A stretch of DNA of 64,000 nt from Sphingomonas carotinifaciens (GTDB lineage: Bacteria; Pseudomonadota; Alphaproteobacteria; Sphingomonadales; Sphingomonadaceae). Each line of letters begins with the position of its first letter. The first letter of the stretch is position 1. Both the position numbers and the translations under genes were made by a program. The stretch spans positions 1,611,501 to 1,675,500 of the forward strand of contig NZ_WSUT01000005.1 of NCBI RefSeq assembly GCF_009789535.1, in the 5' to 3' direction. The notes beneath the pieces are model-generated. The model saw only the letters and a list, made by a program, of their open reading frames with translations. It did not search any database and was not told where the DNA came from. This document shows positions 27,299-38,194 of the stretch, in pieces.

Positions 27299-29013
27299 GC
27301 GTACTGGTCGCCCGACCCGATACGGCGCGTCGATCGCCGGGCCAGCGGCAGGCGCTGGTGGCGACGGCGCATACCCGGCTGATGATGCTGATGCTGCTGT
27401 TCGCCGCCGCGGTGCTGGTGGTGATCGGGCGGCTGGCGCTGCTGGCGATCTTCGAGGGGCCGGCGGACGCGGCGACGCGGATCGCGACGCTGGCGGCGCG
27501 AGGCGATATCGTCGATCGCAACGGCGCGCCGCTGGCCCGCACGATCGACGCCTGGACGATCGCGGTCCATCCCAAAAAGCTGATCGGCGATCCGATGGAG
27601 ATCGCCGCCAAGCTGGCCGCACTGATGCCGGAACGGGGCGACCAGGCCTTTTTCTATGGCCTGCTGACCAAGGATGTCAGCTTCACCTATCTCCAGCGCC
27701 GTGCCAGCCCGGCACTGGTCGAGCAGGTGAACGCGATCGGCGAGCCGGCGATCGTTTTCGACCGCGAAACGCAGCGCCTGTATCCGCAATCGACCATGGC
27801 GGCACACGCGCTGGGCTTCCTGTCGACCGACGGGCACGGCATGAGCGGCATGGAACGCGTGCTGGACGAGCGGCTGACCAATCCGGCGACCAGCGGCAAG
27901 CCGGTGGCGCTGTCGATCGACACGCGCGTGCAGGCGGCGATGGAAAGCGAACTGGGCCGCGCGATGACGACCTTTTCGGCGCGCGCCGGCGGCGGCATCG
28001 TGCTGGACGTGGCGACGGGCGAGGTGATCGCGATGGTGTCGCTGCCGACGTTCAATCCCAACCGCGTCGGCATGGCGGGCAGCGAGGAGCTGCGCAACAT
28101 CACGACGCAGAGCGTGTTCGAGCTGGGATCGACCTTCAAGCCGATCACCATGGCGACCGCGATGGACACCGGTGTCGTCACCTCGTTCGAGCGGCGCTTC
28201 GATGCGACGCATCCGCTGCATGTCGGCGGCTACACCATCCATGACGAGCGCGGCGATCCCAAGCGCTGGCTGAACATGGCGGAAACGCTGATTTATTCCT
28301 CCAACATCGCCACCGCGCGCGTCGCCGACGAGATCGGGCCGCAGCGGATGCAGGCGATGTTCCGCAAGCTGGGCTTCGACACCAAGCCCGATATCGAACT
28401 GCGCGAAAAGGGGCGGCCGTTGCTGCCGACCTATTGGGCGCGAACGACGACGATGACCACCGCCTATGGCCACGGCATCGCCGTCACGCCGCTGCACCTG
28501 GCCAATGCCTATGCCGCGCTGGTCAATGGTGGCATCTGGCGCCCGGCGACCCTGCTGAAGGTGCAGCCCGGCCATGTGCCGGTCGGACGCCGCGTCATCA
28601 GCGAGCAGACCAGCGCCCGGATGCGCCAGATGCTGCGCCTGATCGTGCAGCGCGGCACCGGTCGCAAGGGCGACGCGCCCGGTTACCGGGTGGGGGGCAA
28701 GACTGGCACGGCGGAGGCGGCTGTGGCAGGCGGCTATGATCGGTCGCGCAACGTGGCGACCTTTGCCGCGGCATTTCCGATGGATGCGCCGCGCTACGTC
28801 GTGCTGGCGATGCTCGATTCGCCGCTCGGCACGAAGGAGACCTCTGGATGGAAGACCGCAGCGTGGAACGCGGCCCCGGTTGTCGGGCGGACCATATCGC
28901 GCATCGGCGCGATGTTGGGCGTGGTGCCCGACGAGACGCGCGACGTGGACGTGTCGGATATCACGCCGACCTTGTGGGACGATCCCAGCCGTCGGCCGGC
29001 GGCCGGGCATTGA
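27295..29013 (+). CDS. ftsI: peptidoglycan transpeptidase FtsI (PBP3)
   Basis: A 572-residue class B penicillin-binding protein. It has an N-terminal membrane anchor (about 30-53), a pedestal domain containing RGDIVDRNG, then the transpeptidase domain. The active-site motifs are S279-TFK, S335-SN and KTGT at 469-472. It crosslinks septal peptidoglycan with FtsW. TTG start overlaps the ftsL stop (TTGA); no other start lies near the conserved N-terminus. Confidence 0.96.
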   Translation: MSVLVARPDTARRSPGQRQALVATAHTRLMMLMLLFAAAVLVVIGRLALLAIFEGPADAATRIATLAARGDIVDRNGAPLARTIDAWTIAVHPKKLIGDPMEIAAKLAALMPERGDQAFFYGLLTKDVSFTYLQRRASPALVEQVNAIGEPAIVFDRETQRLYPQSTMAAHALGFLSTDGHGMSGMERVLDERLTNPATSGKPVALSIDTRVQAAMESELGRAMTTFSARAGGGIVLDVATGEVIAMVSLPTFNPNRVGMAGSEELRNITTQSVFELGSTFKPITMATAMDTGVVTSFERRFDATHPLHVGGYTIHDERGDPKRWLNMAETLIYSSNIATARVADEIGPQRMQAMFRKLGFDTKPDIELREKGRPLLPTYWARTTTMTTAYGHGIAVTPLHLANAYAALVNGGIWRPATLLKVQPGHVPVGRRVISEQTSARMRQMLRLIVQRGTGRKGDAPGYRVGGKTGTAEAAVAGGYDRSRNVATFAAAFPMDAPRYVVLAMLDSPLGTKETSGWKTAAWNAAPVVGRTISRIGAMLGVVPDETRDVDVSDITPTLWDDPSRRPAAGH

Positions 29014-29023
29014 GCATGGTGCG

Positions 29024-30445
29024 ATGAAGCTGGGACAACTGACCGGCGGTAGCGAGACGGACGTCGTCACCGGCTTTGCGATCGATCATCGCAAGGTGGC
29101 GCCGGGAACGATCTTTGGCGCATTTCAGGGCGCGCGGGTGAATGGCGAGGATTTCATCGCCGATGCGGTGCGCGCCGGCGCGGTCGCGGTGGTCGCGCGG
29201 CGCGGCGTCACGGTCGAGGGTGCGGTGCATGTCGCCGACGACGAGCCGCGGGCCGCCTTTGCCCGGCTGGCCGCGCGGTTCTTTGCGCCGTTCCCGTCCA
29301 CCAACGTCGCGGTGACCGGCACCAACGGCAAGACCTCCACCGTCGAGATGACGCGCCAGTTGTGGCGGATGGCGGGCGAACATGCCGCCTCGATCGGAAC
29401 ACTGGGCGTGACGACGGCGGACGAGCGGGTGCATACCGGGCTGACCACGCCCGATGTGGTGACGTTTTTGTCGAACGTTGCCGGGCTGGCGCGTGAGGGT
29501 GTCACGCATCTGGCGTTCGAGGCGTCCAGCCATGGGCTGACGCAGTACCGGACCGAGGGGCTGACCGTGTCGGCGGCGGCGTTTACCAATCTCAGCCGCG
29601 ATCATCTCGATTATCACGGCGACATGGGCGCCTATCTGACCGCCAAGATGCGGCTGTTCTCCGAGGTTCTCGACCCGGCCGGCACGGCGGTGGTGTGGGC
29701 CGACGATGTCGAGGCGGCGCGGGTGATCGATCTGGCGCGGGCGCGCGGCAACCGGCTGGTGACGGTCGGCACGCGCGGCAGCACGCTCAGGCTGGTCGAG
29801 CGGCATCCGACCTTGCTCGGCCAGGGGCTGGTGATCGAGGACGAGCACGGCGCCACCCACCGCGTGCAACTGCCCCTGATCGGGGGATATCAGGCGGCCA
29901 ATGCGCTGGTGGCGGCGGGGCTGGTGATCGCGACCGGCGGCGATATCGGGCAGACGGTGGCCAATCTGGCGCGTTTGCAGCCAGTGCGCGGCCGGCTGGA
30001 GCGCGCCGCCATCGCGCGATCGGGGGCGCCGGTCTATGTCGATTATGCGCATACCCCCGACGCGATCGAGGCCGCGATCGCCGCGCTGAAGCCGCATGCG
30101 GGCGGGCGGCTGATCGCCGTAATCGGTGCGGGTGGGGACCGTGACCCGGGCAAGCGCGAGGCGATGGGGCAGGTGGCGGCGATGCAGGCGGATCGCGTGA
30201 TCGTGACCGACGACAATCCCCGGACCGAGGACCCGGCCCAGATCCGTGCCGCGCTGATGCGCGGCGCACCGGGTGCGGCGGAGATCGGCGACCGGCGCGC
30301 GGCGATAGGTGCGGCGATCCGCGAGGCGGGGTCGGAGGATATCGTACTGATCACCGGCAAGGGACATGAGCAGGGGCAGATCGTCGGTGACATGGTGCTG
30401 CCGTTCGATGACGTAACGGTCGCGCGGGAGTGCGCGGCAGCATGA
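29024..30445 (+). CDS. murE: UDP-MurNAc-tripeptide synthetase MurE
   Basis: A 473-residue Mur ligase. The ATP loop is GTNGKTS (99-105). DNPR (397-400) is the motif that recognises meso-diaminopimelate, so the third stem residue is meso-DAP. It ligates this amino acid to UDP-MurNAc-L-Ala-D-Glu. ATG at 29024. Confidence 0.97.
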   Translation: MKLGQLTGGSETDVVTGFAIDHRKVAPGTIFGAFQGARVNGEDFIADAVRAGAVAVVARRGVTVEGAVHVADDEPRAAFARLAARFFAPFPSTNVAVTGTNGKTSTVEMTRQLWRMAGEHAASIGTLGVTTADERVHTGLTTPDVVTFLSNVAGLAREGVTHLAFEASSHGLTQYRTEGLTVSAAAFTNLSRDHLDYHGDMGAYLTAKMRLFSEVLDPAGTAVVWADDVEAARVIDLARARGNRLVTVGTRGSTLRLVERHPTLLGQGLVIEDEHGATHRVQLPLIGGYQAANALVAAGLVIATGGDIGQTVANLARLQPVRGRLERAAIARSGAPVYVDYAHTPDAIEAAIAALKPHAGGRLIAVIGAGGDRDPGKREAMGQVAAMQADRVIVTDDNPRTEDPAQIRAALMRGAPGAAEIGDRRAAIGAAIREAGSEDIVLITGKGHEQGQIVGDMVLPFDDVTVARECAAA

Positions 30446-30579
30446 GCGGCACGCCAAAGACGCCGGCGGGCGCGCCCGAAGGCCGGGCCGATGCCAAGCC
30501 CGCACGCCCGAAGCTGGGTCTGAAATATGGCGGCGGGGCAGGGTCGCAGCCTGCGCCCCCGCCGGGGAATGCGCCGTGA
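30442..30579 (+). CDS. 45 aa micro-ORF coupled between murE and murF
   Basis: A 45-residue hydrophilic ORF (MSGTPKTPAGAPEGRADAKP at the N-terminus, then a short RPKLGLKYGGG segment and a Pro-rich end). The ATG overlaps the murE stop (ATGA) and its own stop overlaps the murF GTG (GTGA). It fills the whole murE-murF interval with coupled starts, as its neighbours do. No family recognised; it may be a real micro-protein or only a coupling device. Confidence 0.5.
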   Translation: MSGTPKTPAGAPEGRADAKPARPKLGLKYGGGAGSQPAPPPGNAP

Positions 30580-31946
30580 CCGTGTGGACCTCCACCGATA
30601 TCGCCGCGGCCACCGGCGGCACCGCGTCCGCCCCCTTCGAGACGGTGGGCGTCGCCTTCGACAGCCGTGAGGTCGGCCCCGGCGACCTGTTCGTCGCGAT
30701 GAAGGGTGAGGCGACCGACGGGCACCATTTCCTGACCCAGGCCTTTGCGCAAGGGGCGGCCGGTGCGATCGTGTCGGAGCCGACCGATCACCCGCATGTG
30801 CGCGTCCGGGACAGTTTCGACGCATTGCAGGATCTGGGCCGCGCCGCCCGTGCGCGCAGCGAGGCGGCCATCATCGGCGTCACCGGATCGGTCGGCAAGA
30901 CGAGCGCCAAGGAGGCGCTGTTCGCGGCGCTCGACCGCGGCTGGCGGGGCCGGGTGCACCGGTCGGTCAAGAGCTACAACAATCACACCGGCGTGCCACT
31001 GAGCCTTGCGCGGATGCCGCAGGGGATGCGCGCGGGCGTGTTCGAGATGGGGATGAACCATGCCGGCGAACTGGCCGCGCTGACCCGGATCGTCCGCCCG
31101 CATATCGCCATCGTCACCGCCATCGCGCCCGCACACACCGCCTTCTTCTCCGGCGAGGAGGCGATTGCGGACGCGAAGGGAGAGATCTTCCAGGGGCTGG
31201 AGCCGGGCGGCGTCGCCATCGTGCCCCATGACAGTCCGCACCGCGACCGGCTGATCGTGGCGGCGCAGCCTCATGCGGCGCGGATCGTCACCTTCGGCTT
31301 CGACAAGGGCGCCGATGTGCGGGCGATCGAAAGCATGCGGGCGGCCACCGGCGGCAGCTTCGTCACCGCGCGGGTGGGGGAGCGCGAGTTGAGCTTCACC
31401 CTGTCGCAGCCCGGCGCACATTGGGTGTCGAACGCGCTGGCGGTGCTGGCCGCGGTCGACGCGGCGGGTGGCGACCTGGGGCAGGCCGGGCTGGCGCTGG
31501 CCGAACTGGGCGGGCTGGCGGGGCGCGGGGCGCGGTTCATCGCACCGTTGGCGGACGGCCAGACCGCCCTCGTCATCGATGAAAGCTACAACGCCAATCC
31601 CGCGTCGATGCGTGCCACGCTGGCCGTGCTGGCGCATGAGCCGGGCCGTCATGTCGCGGTGCTGGGCGAGATGCGCGAACTGGGTGACGCGTCCGACGAT
31701 TACCATGCGGCACTGGCCGAACCGATCCTTGCCGCGCGCGTCGAAATGGCGCTGCTCGTCGGCGAAGCGATGGCCCCGCTCGGCAGGGCGCTTGAGGGCC
31801 GGGTCGATTTCGTCCATGTGGCCGACGCACGCGCGGCCCAGGCGGTGCTGGCGGACAGGCTGGCACCGGGTGACGCGGTGCTCGTCAAGGGATCGAACGG
31901 GGTGGGGCTGTCGCGCGTCGTGGCGGCCCTGCGGGGCGGGACGTAA
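30576..31946 (+). CDS. murF: UDP-MurNAc-pentapeptide synthetase MurF
   Basis: A 456-residue Mur ligase with the ATP loop GVTGSVGKTSAKEAL, the catalytic region FEMGMNHAGEL and DESYNANPASM. It adds D-Ala-D-Ala to the UDP-MurNAc-tripeptide. GTG start overlaps the stop of the micro-ORF. Confidence 0.96.
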   Translation: MTVWTSTDIAAATGGTASAPFETVGVAFDSREVGPGDLFVAMKGEATDGHHFLTQAFAQGAAGAIVSEPTDHPHVRVRDSFDALQDLGRAARARSEAAIIGVTGSVGKTSAKEALFAALDRGWRGRVHRSVKSYNNHTGVPLSLARMPQGMRAGVFEMGMNHAGELAALTRIVRPHIAIVTAIAPAHTAFFSGEEAIADAKGEIFQGLEPGGVAIVPHDSPHRDRLIVAAQPHAARIVTFGFDKGADVRAIESMRAATGGSFVTARVGERELSFTLSQPGAHWVSNALAVLAAVDAAGGDLGQAGLALAELGGLAGRGARFIAPLADGQTALVIDESYNANPASMRATLAVLAHEPGRHVAVLGEMRELGDASDDYHAALAEPILAARVEMALLVGEAMAPLGRALEGRVDFVHVADARAAQAVLADRLAPGDAVLVKGSNGVGLSRVVAALRGGT

Positions 31947-31949
31947 CGC

Positions 31950-33020
31950 ATGTTGTATTGGATCGCGGAGCAACTCGGGTTTCCCGGGGTCCTGAACCTT
32001 ATTCGCTACCAGACCTTTCGGACTGGGGCCGCAGTGGCGACCGCGCTGCTGATCGGGCTGCTGATCGGGCCGAAGTTCATCGGCTGGCTGCGCGTTCGGC
32101 AGGGCAAGGGCCAGCCGATCCGTGCCGATGGCCCGCAGACGCACCTCGCCAAACGCGGCACGCCGACGATGGGCGGGCTGATGATCCTGACCAGCATGGC
32201 GCTGGCCGTGTTCATCTGGATGGACCCGCGCAGCCCCTATGTCTGGGCATGCCTGTTCGTGACGCTGGGTTTCGGCTCGATTGGGTTCCTGGACGATTAC
32301 GACAAGGTGCGCAAAGCCTCGACTGCGGGCGTGTCCGGGCGGACGCGGCTGATCCTGGAATTCCTGATCGCCGGCATCGCGGCGTGGATCATCATGGGAC
32401 AGAACGGGCCGCACCTTTATCTGCCCTTCACGCAGCGCATGTATCTAGACCTGAGCTACGCTTATCCGCTGTTCGCGGCGTTCACGATCGTGGCGTTCGG
32501 CAATGCGGTGAACCTGACCGACGGACTGGACGGGCTGGCGACGATGCCGGTCATCATCGCATCGATGGCGTTCACCGTGATCGTCTATCTGGCCGGCAAC
32601 GCGCGGTTCGCCGCCTATCTGGGCATCCCGCACGTTCCGCTGGTGGGCGAGCTGGCGATCTTTACCGGCGCGGTGATCGGCGCCGGGCTGGCGTTTCTGT
32701 GGTTCAATGCGCCGCCGGCGGCGGTGTTCATGGGCGATACCGGCAGCCTGGCACTGGGCGGCGCGCTGGGCACGATCGCGGTGTCGGCGCATCACGAGAT
32801 CGTGCTGGGCATCATCGGCGGGCTGTTCGTGGTGGAGGCGCTGTCGGTGATCGTGCAGGTCTTCTTCTACAAGCGCACCGGCCGGCGCGTGTTCAAGATG
32901 GCGCCGATCCATCATCATTTCGAACAACTCGGCTGGTCGGAGCCGACGGTGGTGATCCGGTTCTGGATCATCGCCTTCGTGCTGGCGCTGGCCGGTCTTT
33001 CGACGTTGAAGTTGCGGTGA
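31950..33020 (+). CDS. mraY: phospho-MurNAc-pentapeptide translocase MraY
   Basis: A 356-residue polytopic membrane enzyme. Motifs [41 protein letters not shown] and PIHHHFE carry the Mg2+- and substrate-binding Asp and His residues. It makes lipid I from UDP-MurNAc-pentapeptide and undecaprenyl phosphate. ATG begins three bases after the murF stop. Confidence 0.98.
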   Translation: MLYWIAEQLGFPGVLNLIRYQTFRTGAAVATALLIGLLIGPKFIGWLRVRQGKGQPIRADGPQTHLAKRGTPTMGGLMILTSMALAVFIWMDPRSPYVWACLFVTLGFGSIGFLDDYDKVRKASTAGVSGRTRLILEFLIAGIAAWIIMGQNGPHLYLPFTQRMYLDLSYAYPLFAAFTIVAFGNAVNLTDGLDGLATMPVIIASMAFTVIVYLAGNARFAAYLGIPHVPLVGELAIFTGAVIGAGLAFLWFNAPPAAVFMGDTGSLALGGALGTIAVSAHHEIVLGIIGGLFVVEALSVIVQVFFYKRTGRRVFKMAPIHHHFEQLGWSEPTVVIRFWIIAFVLALAGLSTLKLR

Positions 33021-34402
33021 TCGTCGCACGCGCCTGGGCGGGCAAGCGGTTCGCGGTGCTGGGGCTGGCGCGCTCGGGCGCGGCGACGGTGCACGCGCTG
33101 CTGGCCGGCGGGGCGGAGGTTGTTGCCTGGGATAGCGATGCCGCGAAGCGGAGTGACCTTGCTCTCTCTCCCCACCGGGGTGAGGGGCAGCCAAGCGGGG
33201 CTGCGTCTGGGGCAGCCCCTCACCCTCCCGTCGCTGGTGCGACGGGCCCCTCCCTCCCCCCGGCGGGGAGAGGGGGTATGCGTATTGAACCTATTGCAGA
33301 CCTGACCGGCTTCGACGCATTGGTCGTATCCCCGGGCGTGCCGCTCAATACGCATCCATTGGCGGCGGCGGCGCGGGAAGCGGGCGTTCTCGTTATCGGG
33401 GATATCGAACTCTTCGCGCAGGCGCGCGTCGATCTGCCGCCGCACAAGGTGGTCGGCATTACCGGCACCAACGGCAAGTCGACCACGACGGCGCTGATCC
33501 ACCACATTCTCGACACCGCCGGAGTGCCGGCGCGGATGGGGGGCAATATCGGCCTGCCGATCCTCGCGCAGGAGCCGTTGCCGGCGGGTGGCGTGTACGT
33601 GTTGGAACTGTCCAGCTATCAGATCGACCTGACGCAGAGCCTGGGCTGCGATGTCGCGGTGTTGCTGAACGTCACGCCCGATCACCTCGACCGCTATGAC
33701 GGGTTCGATGCCTATGCGGCGTCCAAGGCGCGGCTGTTTGCGATGCAGTCGGCGGGGCAGGTGGCGATCGTCGGGACGGGCGATGCGGCGTCGGCCGGGA
33801 TCGCGGCCAAGGTGCCGACGGAGCGTCTGACGGTCATTCCGTCGGACGTGGCGATGGACCAGTCGCGCTGGCCCTCGCTGAAGGGATCGCACAATGCGCA
33901 GAACGCCTTTGCCGCCATCGCCGCGGCGCGCGCGCTCGGCGTGGGTGAGGAGGCAATCGCGGCGGGACTGGCCAGCTTCCAGGGGCTGGCGCACCGGATG
34001 GAGCGCGTGGCCGAGCGCGGCGGCGTCGTCTTCGTGAACGACTCCAAGGCGACCAATCCGGAATCCGCCGCCCCTGCGCTGGGCGCCTTTGCCCGTATCC
34101 ACTGGATCGTCGGCGGCAAGCGCAAGGGCGACGATCTCGACCCTTGCGCGCCCTATTTCGGCAATGTCGTGGCGGCCTATACGATCGGCGAGGCGGCGCC
34201 GCTGTTCTTTGATCTGTTGCAGGGTCGGGTGCCGGTGGTGGAGCAGGCGGTGACGCTGGAGCGGGCGGTGGCGCAGGCCGCGGCGGCGGCGCGGGCAGGG
34301 GATGTCGTGCTGTTGTCGCCTGCCTGTGCTAGTTTCGATCAGTTCCGCGATTTCGAGGCACGTGGTGCGGCGTTCCGGGCGGCAGTGGAGGCGCTATCGT
34401 GA
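33017..34402 (+). CDS. murD: UDP-MurNAc-L-Ala:D-Glu ligase MurD with in-frame repeat insertion
   Basis: A 461-residue Mur ligase with VLGLARSG at the nucleotide-substrate fold, ATP loop [20 protein letters not shown] and NDSKATNP. It adds D-glutamate to UDP-MurNAc-L-Ala. Residues about 46-91 (Ser/Gly/Ala/Pro-rich) have no MurD counterpart. They are encoded by a composite palindromic repeat (33164-33276) that keeps the frame open, in the loop between the first strand region and [14 protein letters not shown]. Without it the protein would be near normal length. GTG start overlaps the mraY stop. Confidence 0.95.
   Translation: MIVARAWAGKRFAVLGLARSGAATVHALLAGGAEVVAWDSDAAKRSDLALSPHRGEGQPSGAASGAAPHPPVAGATGPSLPPAGRGGMRIEPIADLTGFDALVVSPGVPLNTHPLAAAAREAGVLVIGDIELFAQARVDLPPHKVVGITGTNGKSTTTALIHHILDTAGVPARMGGNIGLPILAQEPLPAGGVYVLELSSYQIDLTQSLGCDVAVLLNVTPDHLDRYDGFDAYAASKARLFAMQSAGQVAIVGTGDAASAGIAAKVPTERLTVIPSDVAMDQSRWPSLKGSHNAQNAFAAIAAARALGVGEEAIAAGLASFQGLAHRMERVAERGGVVFVNDSKATNPESAAPALGAFARIHWIVGGKRKGDDLDPCAPYFGNVVAAYTIGEAAPLFFDLLQGRVPVVEQAVTLERAVAQAAAAARAGDVVLLSPACASFDQFRDFEARGAAFRAAVEALS
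33164..33276. repeat. composite palindromic repeat inserted in murD
   Basis: The outer ends CTCTCCCC and GGGGAGAG are complementary. Inside are a GGGTGAGGGGC/GCCCCTCACCC pair, GGGGCTGC (33197-33204)/GCAGCCCC (33212-33219), and the perfect hairpin CCCGTCGC-TGGT-GCGACGGG (33227-33246). The CCCTCTCCCC-type ends match the hairpins at 768 and 5105, so this looks like a larger member of a dispersed repeat family. Confidence 0.75.
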
Positions 34403-35631
34403 CCGATATGGCAAGGGGCAGGGCACGGGCGCCGGGCCTGGTCGCATCGATGAAGGGGCGCGGCGGCCGCGGCGATCGCTCGCCGCTGGGCACCTGGTTC
34501 TGGGATATCGACCGGGTGCTGCTGCTGCTGACGCTGTTCCTGATCGCGATCGGGCTGATCGCGGTCGCCGCTGCCAGCCCCGCGACCGCGGTGCGCTATT
34601 CGGGCGAGCATCATAAACTCACGCCGCTTTATTATTTTTGGCGCCAGTTGATGTGGGTGGGCGTGTCGCTGCCCGTGCTGTTCGGCGTGTCGATGCTGCC
34701 GGTGCCGACCGCGCGGCGCATGGCGCTGGTCGGGGCAGGGGTGTGCATCGCGCTGCTGCTGGCGACGCCGATCCTGGGCGCGCAGCATAACGGCGCGCGG
34801 CGCTGGATCAGCCTGGGCGTGGCGGAGTTCCAGCCGTCCGAGTTCCTGAAGCCGATGTTCATCGTGACCACGGCATGGCTGTTGTCGCTGCGCGCAAAGG
34901 ACAAGACGCTGCCGGTCGTGTGGATTACCGGCGGGTTGACCGGGGTAGTGGCGACGCTTTTGATGCTGCAGCCCGATTTCGGACAAACGATCATCTTTTG
35001 CGCGGTGTGGATGGCCCTGTTGATGATCTCCGGCACGCCGACCCGCTATCTGGTGGGGATCGCCGCCATGGCACCGGCCGGGCTGGCCGCGGCCTATATG
35101 TTCTATGGCACCGCGCGCAACCGCATCAACGCGTTCATCTTTCCCGATGCGGAAGGCGAGGGGGCGTCCGACCATTTTCAGGTGAACGCCGCACACAACA
35201 CGCTGACCGCGGGCGGCTGGACGGGTACCGGGCCGGGCGGCGGCAGTGCCAAGTTCGGGCTGCCCGAGGCGCATACCGATTACATCTTCTCGGTCATCGG
35301 CGAGGAATTCGGCCTGATCGCCTGTTCGATCGTCGCGCTCGTATTTCTCGCGATCGTGGTACGCGTGTTCGTGAAGCTGCTGGACGAACAGGACGAGTTC
35401 AAGCTGTATGCGGCATCCGGGCTGGCGGTGCAGTTCGGCGCGCAGGCGCTGGTGTCGATGGCGGTGAATACGGGGCTGGCCCCATCCAAGGGAATGACGT
35501 TGCCTTTTATCAGCTATGGTGGTTCGTCGATGATCGCATTGTCGATCGGCATGGGGCTGCTGCTCGCCTTTACCCGGCGTAATCCGTTCCTGACGCGAAG
35601 CCCCTATGTCGTGCGGTGGAGCGGGGAATGA
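34399..35631 (+). CDS. ftsW: septal glycosyltransferase FtsW
   Basis: A 410-residue SEDS protein with about ten membrane helices. Conserved elements include GARRWISLG, FQPSEFLKP, LQPDFGQT, AHTDYIFSVIGEEFG (with the catalytic-region Asp) and PFISYGGSS. It polymerises lipid II with FtsI. GTG start overlaps the murD stop (GTGA). Confidence 0.97.
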   Translation: MTDMARGRARAPGLVASMKGRGGRGDRSPLGTWFWDIDRVLLLLTLFLIAIGLIAVAAASPATAVRYSGEHHKLTPLYYFWRQLMWVGVSLPVLFGVSMLPVPTARRMALVGAGVCIALLLATPILGAQHNGARRWISLGVAEFQPSEFLKPMFIVTTAWLLSLRAKDKTLPVVWITGGLTGVVATLLMLQPDFGQTIIFCAVWMALLMISGTPTRYLVGIAAMAPAGLAAAYMFYGTARNRINAFIFPDAEGEGASDHFQVNAAHNTLTAGGWTGTGPGGGSAKFGLPEAHTDYIFSVIGEEFGLIACSIVALVFLAIVVRVFVKLLDEQDEFKLYAASGLAVQFGAQALVSMAVNTGLAPSKGMTLPFISYGGSSMIALSIGMGLLLAFTRRNPFLTRSPYVVRWSGE

Positions 35632-36773
35632 GCCGGCATTTCGTTCTCGCCGCCGGGGGCACCGGCGGGCATATGGTTCCCGCCGCCGCGCTGGCCGCCG
35701 AGCTAACCAGGCGCGGGCACCGTGTTGCGCTCGTCTCCGACGCGCGCGGCGTGCGTTTTCCGGGGTTGTTCGAGGATATCCAGACGCATGTGCTGCCCGC
35801 CGGGCGCTTTGCCGGCGGGCCGATCGGATGGGCCAAGGCGACGCGCGAGATGTGGCGCGGCCGGGCAATGGCGCGTGAGCTGTACCGCACTTTCCGGCCC
35901 GCTGCCGTGATCGGTTTCGGCGGATACCCGGCGATGCCGGCGCTGCTGGCGGCGTTCGCGGACAAGATCCCGACCGCGATCCACGAGCAGAATGCGGTGC
36001 TGGGCCGGGTCAACCGGCTGGTCGCGGGCAAGGTGGATGCGATCGCCACGTCCTATGACAAGACCGAGCGGCTGGCGGCCAAGCATGCGGCCAAGACGCA
36101 CCTGATCGGCAATCCGGTGCGCGATGCGGTGCTGACGCTGCGCACCAAGGCCTATCCGCTGCTGGAGGAAGACGGCATCTTCCGCGTGCTCGTCACCGGC
36201 GGCAGCCAGGGCGCGAGCATCCTGAGCGAAGTGGTGCCCGACGGCCTCGCCATGCTGCCCGTCACCTTCCGCCGGCGGTTGCAGGTGACGCATCAGGCGC
36301 GGGTCGAGGATATCGACGCGGTGCGCGCCAAATATGCCGAGCATCAGATCCCGGCCGAACTGGCGACCTATCTGCCCGATCTGCCCGAGCAACTGGCCTG
36401 GGCGCATCTGGTGATCGCGCGCGCGGGCGCATCGACGCTGGCCGAGCTGACCGCGGCAGGGCGGCCGGCGATCCTGGTGCCGCTGCCCTCCGCCACCGAC
36501 GACCACCAGACCGCCAATGCGCGCGAGATCACGCTGGCGGGCGGTGCGCGCACGATCGCGCAAAAGGACTTCACCGCCGTGGAACTGGCCAAGCAGATGC
36601 AGAAGCTGGGGCTGGACCCCGCCGCCCTTCAGAATGCCGCCGGCCGGGCCCGGTCGTGCGGGCGGCCCGATGCGGCCAGCGATCTGGCCGATTTGGTCGA
36701 GAGCCTGGACGCGCCGCGGGTGAAGCTGCCGGTCGGGCGCGCCAAGCCGGTGCTGGCGGGAGCGGGCGCATGA
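35628..36773 (+). CDS. murG: lipid II synthase MurG
   Basis: A 381-residue GT-B glycosyltransferase with [34 protein letters not shown] and [21 protein letters not shown]. It adds GlcNAc to lipid I at the inner membrane face. ATG overlaps the ftsW stop. Confidence 0.97.
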   Translation: MSRHFVLAAGGTGGHMVPAAALAAELTRRGHRVALVSDARGVRFPGLFEDIQTHVLPAGRFAGGPIGWAKATREMWRGRAMARELYRTFRPAAVIGFGGYPAMPALLAAFADKIPTAIHEQNAVLGRVNRLVAGKVDAIATSYDKTERLAAKHAAKTHLIGNPVRDAVLTLRTKAYPLLEEDGIFRVLVTGGSQGASILSEVVPDGLAMLPVTFRRRLQVTHQARVEDIDAVRAKYAEHQIPAELATYLPDLPEQLAWAHLVIARAGASTLAELTAAGRPAILVPLPSATDDHQTANAREITLAGGARTIAQKDFTAVELAKQMQKLGLDPAALQNAAGRARSCGRPDAASDLADLVESLDAPRVKLPVGRAKPVLAGAGA

Positions 36774-38194
36774 AGGGCGTCCCCACCGATATCGGCACCA
36801 TCCATTTCGTCGGCATCGGCGGCATCGGCATGTCGGGCATCGCCGAGGTGATGAAGAATCTCGGCTATGCGGTGCAGGGCTCCGACGTGGCGGAGGGCTA
36901 TGTGGTGCAGGGCCTGCGCGACAAGGGCATTCCGGTCGCGATCGGGCACGCAGCGGACAATATCGGCGATGCGGCGGTGGTGGTCACCTCCACCGCGATC
37001 ACCCGGTCCAACCCGGAGGTCGAGGCCGCACTGGAGCGGCGCATCCCCGTCGTCCGCCGGGCCGAGATGCTGGCCGAGTTGATGCGGCTGAAATCCACCG
37101 TCGCGGTGGCGGGCACGCATGGCAAGACGACGACGACCTCGATGGTCGCGGCGCTGCTCGACGCGGGCGGGGTGGACCCGACCGTCATCAATGGCGGCAT
37201 CATCAACAGCTATGGCTCCAACGCGCGGCTGGGCGCCAGCGACTGGATGGTGGTGGAGGCGGACGAGAGCGACGGCAGCTTCCTGCGCCTGGACGGCACG
37301 ATCGCGGTCGTGACCAATATCGACCCCGAGCATCTCGACCATTATGGTAGCTTCGACCGGGTCAAGGACGCGTTTGTCGAATTCGTCGAGAACGTGCCCT
37401 TCTACGGCGCGGCCCTGCTCTGCCTGGATCATCCGGAGGTGCAGAACATCCTGCCGCGGGTACGCGACCGGCGGGTGGTGACCTATGGCTTTTCCGCGCA
37501 GGCGGACGTGCGCGGCGTGAACGTGACGCCCATCCCCGGCGGCAACCGGTTCGAGGCGATCGTGCGCAACCGCGACGGATCGACCCGCTCGATCGAGCAT
37601 ATCGAGATGCCGATGCCGGGGCGTCACAATGTGCAGAACGCGCTGGCCGCGATCGGCGTCGCGCTGGAACTGGGCATCGACGACGCGACGATTCAGAAGG
37701 GCTTCCACGCATTCGGCGGGGTCAAGCGCCGCTTCACCAAGGTGGGCGAGGTCGCGACCGATGGCGGCAAGGCGGTGGTGATCGACGATTATGGCCACCA
37801 TCCGGTGGAGATCCGCGCCGTGCTGGCCGCGGCGCGCGAGGGCGCGGCGGGCCGGGTGATCGCAGTGGTGCAACCGCACCGTTTCACGCGGCTGGGCAAT
37901 CTGATGGAGGATTTCCAGACCGCGTTCAACGATGCCGACCGCGTGCTGGTGACCCCGGTCTATGCCGCGGGCGAGGCGCCGATCGCCGGGGTCGATGCCG
38001 ATGCGCTGGTCGAGGGGCTGAAGCGGCGCGGGCATCGCTCCGCGGCGACGGTTGCCGATGCCGATGCGCTGGCCGCCGAACTGGCGGGCACGATCCGGCG
38101 CGACGACATGATCGTCTGCCTGGGCGCCGGCGACATCACCAAATGGGCGGCCGGGCTGGCCACGGCGATCGCGGCAAAGCAGGAGAAGGCGTGA
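36770..38194 (+). CDS. murC: UDP-MurNAc:L-alanine ligase MurC
   Basis: A 474-residue Mur ligase: [15 protein letters not shown] near the N-terminus, ATP loop [20 protein letters not shown] and DDYGHHPVE. It starts the stem peptide by adding L-Ala. ATG overlaps the murG stop (ATGA). Confidence 0.97.
   Translation: MKGVPTDIGTIHFVGIGGIGMSGIAEVMKNLGYAVQGSDVAEGYVVQGLRDKGIPVAIGHAADNIGDAAVVVTSTAITRSNPEVEAALERRIPVVRRAEMLAELMRLKSTVAVAGTHGKTTTTSMVAALLDAGGVDPTVINGGIINSYGSNARLGASDWMVVEADESDGSFLRLDGTIAVVTNIDPEHLDHYGSFDRVKDAFVEFVENVPFYGAALLCLDHPEVQNILPRVRDRRVVTYGFSAQADVRGVNVTPIPGGNRFEAIVRNRDGSTRSIEHIEMPMPGRHNVQNALAAIGVALELGIDDATIQKGFHAFGGVKRRFTKVGEVATDGGKAVVIDDYGHHPVEIRAVLAAAREGAAGRVIAVVQPHRFTRLGNLMEDFQTAFNDADRVLVTPVYAAGEAPIAGVDADALVEGLKRRGHRSAATVADADALAAELAGTIRRDDMIVCLGAGDITKWAAGLATAIAAKQEKA

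Noticed and set aside
33017..34402. murD as a frameshifted pseudogene
   Set aside because: The frame is continuous across the repeat and every Mur ligase motif on both sides is present.
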